DNA from: Planctomycetaceae bacterium
Lineage (GTDB): Bacteria; Planctomycetota; Planctomycetia; Pirellulales; Thermoguttaceae
Assembly (NCBI GenBank): GCA_031274045.1
Contig: JAISQS010000266.1
Location: forward strand, 1-11,364
Direction of reading: 5' to 3'
Length of the DNA: 11,364 bases
The notes under the pieces were generated by a model, which was given only the letters and a program-made list of their open reading frames with translations, was not told the DNA's origin and made no database searches. Position 1 is the first letter of the stretch. Every line of letters begins with the position of its first letter. This document shows positions 5,464-11,364 of this stretch, piece by piece. The position numbers and the translations under genes are program-made.

Positions 5464-6646
5464 CCGATACATGATCAAGGAGTTGGTTCAATTATTCTTG
5501 GTATCACTTGTTGTGATGGGGATATTGTTTGTTTTGGTGGGGTTGGTTCGTTATGCGATGAAAGAGAATGTCCCTTTGTCCCAAGTGCCGCAACTCATAC
5601 CTTTTGTTATGTTGGAGATGTCGCCAGTTGCGGTGCCGATGGCGTTGTTGTTGTCGGTATCTTTATTTTTTGCGCGGATGGCGGGCAACAACGAAATAGT
5701 TGCTTTGAAGTCACTTGGGATACATCCTTATCGTGTGTTGTTTCCGGTGATAGTGTTTGGGTTGTTGATAAGTTTATTGACGGTGTGGATGAATGAGATG
5801 GCGATTTGGGGGCGTTCTTGCGTTTCGACTGTGATTTATCACGCGGCGGAAGAGATAATACTTGGAAAATTGCGGACAACTCATAGTTTGACTTCGCCGG
5901 ACGGGAGTCTGAATATTGTTGTCAAAGGAGTCGAGAACAAGAAACTGATTATGCCAAGTATCACAGTAAAATCCGGCGGAGAACCGACAACAATAGAAGC
6001 ACAATCAGCACAACTAAACATAAATTTTGAATCACAGGAGTTGATAGTTACTTTGATAGATGTCAAGTTGGATGTTCGCGGTGAAATTCGTTATCTTTCC
6101 GACAATCAAGTATTCAAACATCAGCTATCAAAAATTATTCCAATGTCGGATTCCAATTCGGGTTTGCGTCCTTCTGATATGCCGTTGGTCAAAATACCCA
6201 AAGAACTAATAGAAAACAACAACGAAATACTCAATCTGAAACGGACGATTGCGTTTCATTATGCTTTTGCGGGAGCGATGGGGGCGGCGGACGGCTGGGC
6301 AAATCCCGAAACACGACGACTCTCATCAGAAATCGACACAATAACAAAACTAAACAATAGACTACAAGTCGAACCGCCAAGACGTTGGGCAACAGGATTC
6401 AGTTGTATTTGTTTTATCATACTAGGAGCACCTTTCGCAATTTGGCTCGGACAAAAAGGAATTTCAGACGGATTCTCCAGCTTTTTTGCCTGCTTCATCC
6501 CAATTTTGCTCTTCTACTATCCGCTCCTAATGCTGGGATTGCAAAAAGCAAAACACGGAACGCTACCGCCGAACTCCGTCTGGATCGCAAATTTTTGCCT
6601 AGTAATCGCATCAATTTGGTTTTTGAGAAAAATTCATAGATATTAA
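5450..6646 (+). CDS. LptF/LptG-family lipopolysaccharide export permease
   Basis: 398 aa, an inner-membrane permease subunit of the Lpt machine, which with LptB2 extracts lipopolysaccharide and passes it to the periplasmic bridge. The N-terminus 'MQTFNRYMIKELVQLFLVSL' has the family form. Membrane spans are at about 12-33, 52-74 and 96-115. A periplasmic beta-rich domain (about 130-270) follows, then three more spans (about 308-328, 338-360, 372-390). The 6-TM plus beta-domain layout and a length near 360-400 fit LptF/LptG. 'NNEIVALKSLGIHPYRVL' is the conserved cytoplasmic coupling region. I cannot tell LptF from LptG. ATG at 5450 is preferred over the in-frame TTG directly before it. No second permease gene is adjacent. 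Codon choice changes abruptly near 5930, G/T-ending before and A/C-ending after. Confidence 0.93.
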   Translation: MQTFNRYMIKELVQLFLVSLVVMGILFVLVGLVRYAMKENVPLSQVPQLIPFVMLEMSPVAVPMALLLSVSLFFARMAGNNEIVALKSLGIHPYRVLFPVIVFGLLISLLTVWMNEMAIWGRSCVSTVIYHAAEEIILGKLRTTHSLTSPDGSLNIVVKGVENKKLIMPSITVKSGGEPTTIEAQSAQLNINFESQELIVTLIDVKLDVRGEIRYLSDNQVFKHQLSKIIPMSDSNSGLRPSDMPLVKIPKELIENNNEILNLKRTIAFHYAFAGAMGAADGWANPETRRLSSEIDTITKLNNRLQVEPPRRWATGFSCICFIILGAPFAIWLGQKGISDGFSSFFACFIPILLFYYPLLMLGLQKAKHGTLPPNSVWIANFCLVIASIWFLRKIHRY

Positions 6647-6668
6647 AATTCGTGCATGAACGTATTTC

Positions 6669-6819
6669 AGCACGCAGATAACACAGATTTTAAAGATATT
6701 CACAGATAGAAGATCAGATTTTAAAGATATTCGCAGATGGAAGATTAGCAAACAAAAGTATACCGCCATCCACAACAAAAATCCGCGTAAATCCTGACAA
6801 TCTGCGTTATCTGCGTGCT
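6669..6819. repeat. Short element with 21-bp inverted ends and an internal 31-bp direct repeat
   Basis: AGCACGCAGATAACACAGATT (6669-6689, left arm) and its reverse-complement partner at 6799-6819 match at 20 of 21 positions. Inside, a 31-bp unit beginning CAGATTTTAAAGATATTC occurs twice (6684-6714 and 6715-6745, three or so differences). The 151-bp element carries no gene and resembles 'CGCAGAT'-type intergenic inverted repeats seen in various bacterial genomes (recollection, not a search). It fills most of the 217 bp between the permease and the large secreted protein. I see no clear target duplication at its edges, and the loop is too long for a simple terminator. Confidence 0.85.
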
Positions 6820-6863
6820 AATACCCCCTGTGAATTATTTCCCCAAGTAAACGTATATTGCAA

Positions 6864-9800
6864 ATGAAATCAGGTTTATCGGAAATCCGACGAATTATAT
6901 TTTTGTTTTCGATTTGTATTCTTTCTGCTTTTCATGCGGAGCGGGTTGTTCTTGCGCAGAATTTCGATATGTTGAGATTGAGTAGTTCACAACTTCGCGC
7001 GGAGGTGATTTTGCGCAACAATTTTGACATTTACCGTCCCGATGAAGCTGTAATATTCGATGTCTGCGGCTCACTCGCACACACACGCAACTTGCCCCAA
7101 CTTTGGAATACAACACCAAGCAAAATCTCAAAAAATATTCTCGTCCATGTTGCCGTCTACAAAATTCCCGAACCAAACGGACAAATAATAACACCCAACT
7201 CAAAACGCTCCGACCCAACAAAATCAAGCCCCGAATACGAAAGCGAACTCAACTTCACAATCTCATCCGATACCCCATTCAACCTGCCAATCACCTTCCT
7301 CGCTCCAAAAAAAGACGGCGTTTACGAACTCATCGTCTCCATCTATCCGCAAAACCAGACACCATTGCCCAGACGATTTGCAAAACCCGAAAAAGAAATT
7401 TCCAAACAGTTCGTCATCGCAAGCACCACCCCGCCCGAATCAATAACCACGAAAAATTTACAAACAAAAAATAACAATCAAACACTCACAAACTCCACAA
7501 ACTATAACACAAACCACAACCCGCAAAATCGACAACTCACAAACGAAACCGTTGCCCAAACGCAAAATAACCACACCGCAACGAACAACACAAACCAACT
7601 CCAAACAACAAAAATCACAAACAACCCGCACGAATTACTTGATACGGAATTGCTTGAACCGGCTGCGGCGGTTAAAAGTGAGTGGTGGCATCCTACCTTG
7701 AAACGTTTGCCCGCGATACCATCGCCACGATTGACGGGGTTGATTGAGTGGAACTCCGCCGCTCACGCAACCGTGCAAGATACTTTCCATTTTGCAATAA
7801 ATAAGAAACCGCTAGAAAGTTTTTTTGAACAAAATTCCGCCCCGATAACGAACACGCCCAAAGATGTCACAAAAAACGATAACAACAACACAATCTTACA
7901 CGCGTCGGAATTATCGCCGACTTGGTTTATTGAGACGTTGAGTGTGCGTGATATTGGAAAGCCGCATTTACTTGAGATAGATTATCCGAATGGTGTTCCG
8001 CAAAAATTGGAGGTGGCAGTTGTTGAGACTTTGGACAATGAATATTTTGTCAGTGCGGAATCGTGTATTAACGTAACAAAAAATATCGCAACTAACATCG
8101 CCCAGCTCAAACAAACCGGTCACACAACACACCGGATTCTGTTTTGGGCAAAAACAAAATCACCAATCGTACTCTTTGTCAACCGCACAAAACAGAATTG
8201 TTATTACAACAACATCCGCCTTTACAGAATCAAATCGGAATCAATTCCGCACCAATACAATTCTCCACCAAAGCGTCTTGTTGCGGGCTATCTCAATCGA
8301 CCGGAGAGCTTGTTACAATTTGCGTCAACTGTTGAAAAAACAAGCGTGACAAACGTGACAAACACAGCAAACACAACAAACACAACAAACGCAGCAAACA
8401 CACCAAACGAAGCCGCGCCGAAAATGATCGCGTGTGATTGGCAGACAATTTACGAAGCCGCAACGCGTCTTGTTGACATGACGCGGTGGAATGGATTTGA
8501 CGGGATAATGGTAAATGTCGCGTCGAAGAGCAATGTCATGTATCGGTCTGATTTGTACAGGAACGCCGATGAATATGAGCCGCCGCGTGATGTGCTTGAG
8601 CTTTTGCATAGATTATTTGACAGGGAGATGTTCTTCCTGATTCCGTCCGTCAACTTCAATATGCGTCTTACAAAAGTTGATGTGGTGTTGCAAAATAACC
8701 CTGAGTTGGCGGAAGAAATTTTATCGGCAAACATGTTTTTGTCTGACAAAACAGATGCGGGAAAATCCGATGACAACTCGCAGAATACAACTCCGCGTCG
8801 ATACAATTTATTCCATCCGGTTGTGAAAAACGCAATGTTGGAAGTGATTGGCGAGTTGGCGGCGCGTTATGGTCAACATCCGTCTTTTGGCGGGTTGGGT
8901 GTAATTTTGTCGCATGATAGTTATGTAATTTTGAGTGAGCCGTTGAGGTCGTTGGATGATTGGACAATCCGCGAATTTACACGCGAGAGCGGAATTTTTG
9001 TGCCGAATGCGAACTCGTCAAATTTACGCGAAAGAGTAACTGCTCGCGAGAAATTTTTCCGCGAAAATAACGCCGCGTTTGATGCGTTCATTAAATGGCG
9101 CAATAAAAAAGTTAAAGAATTTTATCAAGACGCAATCAAAATTATCAACAACACCAGACCCGACGCACGACTCTATTTGGCTGGCGACGCAATGCTGGAT
9201 CAATCTGATGTTCGTCAATTTTGCTTGCCGTCGTTGCCGCGATCAAATGCGGTCTATTTATCTCAACGAATGCTCGGTTATGATTCGGATATGATTTGTG
9301 AGATTCCGGCTGTGACGTTCCTTCGCCCGTCGCGTAGTTCACCTGAAATGCAGAACGAATCGGCGGCGGTTTACAGTGATTTTGACACCGCGTATACCGG
9401 CTCGCAATTTATACGCAGCGGAATCTCGTTCGGTACTCTTTTTTTCAATGACCCCGATGAATCTCCTGTTGTACCGGCATCTTTTCAAAACAGATATCGT
9501 TTCGTGAAGCAACTTGCTCAATCCGATGTAGCGATGTTTTTTGACGGGGGCAGTTCGATAATATCGGGTGAAAATGAGTCGTTGCGTGATTTGTTTGCGG
9601 TATTCAGACAACTTCCGCCTTTGCCGTTTAATACTTTTAATTCTTCGACGAATCTGCCGCCCAATCAACCTGATCTCCCTGCGGCAAATTCACAACAGCC
9701 AAACGCAATCATATCTCCCGCGTCAAGTATTTCGCCGAAATCCGCTGACAGATCGTTTCAACCAATTACTGTACGTTATGTGAGTGATGCGTCGGGGTTG

Positions 9801-11300
9801 TTTGTTTATCTTGTGAATGATGCGCCGTTTGATGTGCGTGTTGACATGGAGATTAGGATGGCGGAGGGGGCTGGCTTGCGTGAGCTTAGCGGGCGGAAAA
9901 AAATTGAGACGGGAATTTGGATTGACGGCAAGGCGAAGGTTTCGTTTAGGCTTGATGCGTATGATTTGTTTGCGATCAATGTTGGTGATGCGACGGCGAG
10001 GATAGAGAATTTGGATGTGTTGCGACCGGAGTATATTTGCGGCACGGGCGGGTTATTGCAAAAAACTGTGGAAGAACTCGGTCAAAGAATCCAGATTGCG
10101 AAGTCGGGAATTAAATGGAACAAATTGATCAACGCCGGATTCGACGAGTCGGACGCGAAAAATTTTGCGAAGAGTGACTTGCCAAAAAACGAAGTGCCGC
10201 AAAATATCTACGACCAGATACCGCTTATCGACAACAATTTTAGTCCGGGCAAATTTAACGCGGCACAATATAGTTATGGTGAAGTGCGCGGTTGGCGTTC
10301 AATTTCTGCGGCAAAAAATCCGGCGGTTGCGGTTATTGATTCGGTGATCAAGCATAGCGGCAAGTCGAGTTTGAAGTTGGTATCTGTTGATGCGAATCGG
10401 CAAATTTGTGTTAGCAGCGAGCCGTTTGAGTTACCGGCAACGGGTCGGCTGTTCGTATCTTTTTTTGTCGGAATGCGTGAAAGTGATATTGAGCGCGTCA
10501 ACAATTCTTTCAAGCAACTCAACTCCGCTACAACAGCAAATACGATGGCAACAACAACGACAAATACGGCTGCAACAGCAACAAATTTGACTGCGCAATC
10601 ATCAAACGTGCCGGGTCAAAAATCGGCTGCTGATGCGGTGGGTGGTGTTGATTTGGATTCGGCGGTGATGAATTCTGTTTCGCGGGTGCCGTTATCTTTT
10701 CGTGTGTTGTTGGTTGAGTCGCGGGGCGGCAATAGCCGTGAGTTTGGTGCTGTGGATAATGGCAAAATGTTGATGCGTGATTTCAATGCGGTATCGGTTT
10801 TGCATTCTCTTTTTAGGCAAATGGAGAGTTTCAAGCAAACTGATGCGGGTGGTGTGCGGTGGGTGAAGGTTGTGATTCCGTTTGATCGTTTGCCGTTGGA
10901 TGATTGTCGGGAGGTGATGTTGTGTTTTAATTTTGGTGGTGAGGCGATGGTTTGGGTGGATGATATTTCGCTTTATCAGGTTGCTTTTACGCCGGAGGAA
11001 TCGAATGAGTTGTTTAAACTTTTATCGGCTGCTGATGTGCGCCGTATAAAGTATCGTGTATCGGATTTGATGATGTTGCAAGACAGTTATTGGGCGCAAT
11101 TCTTAATGCACAACGTCCCGATACCGACGCAACATACAGACAACATAAACAACGATAACTCAAAAAACATCAATCTTGCAAACCGCACCACAACAACCGT
11201 AACCCCCATCACCCGCCCCAACACCAATAACACAACCAAACCAAAAAACGAATCGCAAGGATTCATGCGACGAATAAAATCCTGGCTGCCATGGCAATAA
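6864..11300 (+). CDS. Large secreted multidomain protein with glycoside-hydrolase-like (GHL10-type) barrel and C-terminal carbohydrate-binding-like domain
   Basis: 1478 aa from ATG 6864 (an in-frame TTG lies 6 bp earlier). The signal peptide is residues 1-31, cleaved at VLA|Q. An N-terminal beta-rich domain (about 40-190) is followed by an Asn/Thr/Gln-rich linker (about 195-260) and a second domain (about 265-485). A short VTN/TTN repeat then leads into a probable TIM barrel (about 520-920). This carries 'WNGFDGIMVN', 'FFLIPSVNF', 'HPSFGGLGVIL' and 'LYLAGDAML' and resembles the glycosyl-hydrolase-like family 10 proteins common in planctomycetes. A beta-sandwich (about 965-1060) and a jelly-roll domain (about 1090-1375, opening 'INAGFDE', closing 'VWVDDISLY') follow. 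A helical segment, a second Thr/Asn-rich linker and a basic-aromatic tail (MRRIKSWLPWQ) end the protein. The catalytic residues and substrate cannot be named. No classical anchor is seen; the tail could touch membrane (inference). Confidence 0.85.
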   Translation: MKSGLSEIRRIIFLFSICILSAFHAERVVLAQNFDMLRLSSSQLRAEVILRNNFDIYRPDEAVIFDVCGSLAHTRNLPQLWNTTPSKISKNILVHVAVYKIPEPNGQIITPNSKRSDPTKSSPEYESELNFTISSDTPFNLPITFLAPKKDGVYELIVSIYPQNQTPLPRRFAKPEKEISKQFVIASTTPPESITTKNLQTKNNNQTLTNSTNYNTNHNPQNRQLTNETVAQTQNNHTATNNTNQLQTTKITNNPHELLDTELLEPAAAVKSEWWHPTLKRLPAIPSPRLTGLIEWNSAAHATVQDTFHFAINKKPLESFFEQNSAPITNTPKDVTKNDNNNTILHASELSPTWFIETLSVRDIGKPHLLEIDYPNGVPQKLEVAVVETLDNEYFVSAESCINVTKNIATNIAQLKQTGHTTHRILFWAKTKSPIVLFVNRTKQNCYYNNIRLYRIKSESIPHQYNSPPKRLVAGYLNRPESLLQFASTVEKTSVTNVTNTANTTNTTNAANTPNEAAPKMIACDWQTIYEAATRLVDMTRWNGFDGIMVNVASKSNVMYRSDLYRNADEYEPPRDVLELLHRLFDREMFFLIPSVNFNMRLTKVDVVLQNNPELAEEILSANMFLSDKTDAGKSDDNSQNTTPRRYNLFHPVVKNAMLEVIGELAARYGQHPSFGGLGVILSHDSYVILSEPLRSLDDWTIREFTRESGIFVPNANSSNLRERVTAREKFFRENNAAFDAFIKWRNKKVKEFYQDAIKIINNTRPDARLYLAGDAMLDQSDVRQFCLPSLPRSNAVYLSQRMLGYDSDMICEIPAVTFLRPSRSSPEMQNESAAVYSDFDTAYTGSQFIRSGISFGTLFFNDPDESPVVPASFQNRYRFVKQLAQSDVAMFFDGGSSIISGENESLRDLFAVFRQLPPLPFNTFNSSTNLPPNQPDLPAANSQQPNAIISPASSISPKSADRSFQPITVRYVSDASGLFVYLVNDAPFDVRVDMEIRMAEGAGLRELSGRKKIETGIWIDGKAKVSFRLDAYDLFAINVGDATARIENLDVLRPEYICGTGGLLQKTVEELGQRIQIAKSGIKWNKLINAGFDESDAKNFAKSDLPKNEVPQNIYDQIPLIDNNFSPGKFNAAQYSYGEVRGWRSISAAKNPAVAVIDSVIKHSGKSSLKLVSVDANRQICVSSEPFELPATGRLFVSFFVGMRESDIERVNNSFKQLNSATTANTMATTTTNTAATATNLTAQSSNVPGQKSAADAVGGVDLDSAVMNSVSRVPLSFRVLLVESRGGNSREFGAVDNGKMLMRDFNAVSVLHSLFRQMESFKQTDAGGVRWVKVVIPFDRLPLDDCREVMLCFNFGGEAMVWVDDISLYQVAFTPEESNELFKLLSAADVRRIKYRVSDLMMLQDSYWAQFLMHNVPIPTQHTDNINNDNSKNINLANRTTTTVTPITRPNTNNTTKPKNESQGFMRRIKSWLPWQ
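8346..8408 (+). repeat. 9-bp x7 in-frame tandem repeat encoding xTN/xAN triplets
   Basis: Seven 9-bp units, each ending in AAC, run from 8346 to 8408 and encode VTN VTN TAN TTN TTN AAN TPN. They form the linker just before the barrel domain of the secreted protein. Two of the units are identical (8373-8390), which points to recent slippage. Similar but less regular Thr/Asn-rich stretches occur near 7451-7640, 10530-10600 and 11150-11250. Confidence 0.93.
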
Positions 11301-11364
11301 CTCAAAATTCAACAACAAAACAAAACAAAACGCTAAAAAATTTTGGCAACGTAAGGTGGGTAAC
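11301..11364. repeat. Tail after the large gene; repeat family resumes at window edge
   Basis: After the stop codon there is an A/C-rich stretch with an AAAACAAAACAAAACG run and an AAAAAATTTT palindrome, but no stem followed by a T-run, so no terminator is called. The last 17 bases or so (AACGTAAGGTGGGTAAC) match the inverted module at about 4537-4552 and 4629-4644. The intergenic repeat family therefore continues beyond the window. Confidence 0.75.

Noticed and set aside
6858..6863. TTG as start of the secreted protein (two codons earlier)
   Set aside because: ATG at 6864 gives a normal signal peptide starting MKSGLSEIRR; the TTG adds only two residues and has no supporting signal.
6895..7227. 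Minus-strand open frame of 110 codons within the secreted-protein gene, and similar antisense frames
   Set aside because: They lie wholly within a long gene with a signal peptide and recognisable domains and are antisense shadows of it.

Overview
The window most likely comes from a member of the Planctomycetota, possibly a gut- or rumen-type Pirellulales/Thermoguttaceae lineage; the rank below phylum is a guess. The phylum call rests on four protein types I recognise as planctomycete-style: a pair of TolR/ExbD-like single-span coiled-coil proteins with characteristic N- and C-terminal ends, an LptF/LptG permease with the 'PPRRWATGFSC' region, and a very large secreted protein with a glycoside-hydrolase-like barrel. 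None of the starts has a convincing Shine-Dalgarno sequence, and the intergenic DNA is filled with GC-rich repeats.

Layout. 1-861: no gene; degenerate hairpins, an 89-bp tandem array (142-about 505) and two ~212-bp units with a conserved 70-bp core. 862-4101 (minus strand): a two-gene operon, a 708-aa and a 366-aa membrane-anchored protein separated by 12 bp. 4102-5449: divergent intergenic region with a 60-bp tandem array, an inverted copy of the 70-bp core, a 15-bp-stem hairpin where the repeat orientation flips, two further ~211-bp units, and a unique AT-rich stretch with a putative promoter and a possible 56-codon ORF. 5450-6646 (plus): LptF/LptG-family permease. 6647-6863: a short element with 21-bp inverted ends. 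6864-11300 (plus): a 1478-aa secreted multidomain protein. 11301-11364: the repeat family begins again at the right edge.

How it may fit together. The minus-strand pair looks like the plug/periplasmic part of a TolQR/ExbBD/MotAB-type system, but no motor (ExbB/TolQ/MotA-like) gene is in the window. The LptF/G protein implies lipopolysaccharide export and so an outer membrane. The large exported protein probably works on or near the cell surface or on carbohydrate, but its substrate cannot be read from sequence. All four proteins are envelope-related; a shared pathway is not shown.

The most unusual features are the modular hairpin-rich repeat family filling both large gene-free regions, a perfect 70-bp inverted repeat bracketing the two-gene operon, and blockwise switching of synonymous codon choice (G/T-ending versus A/C-ending) inside single genes.
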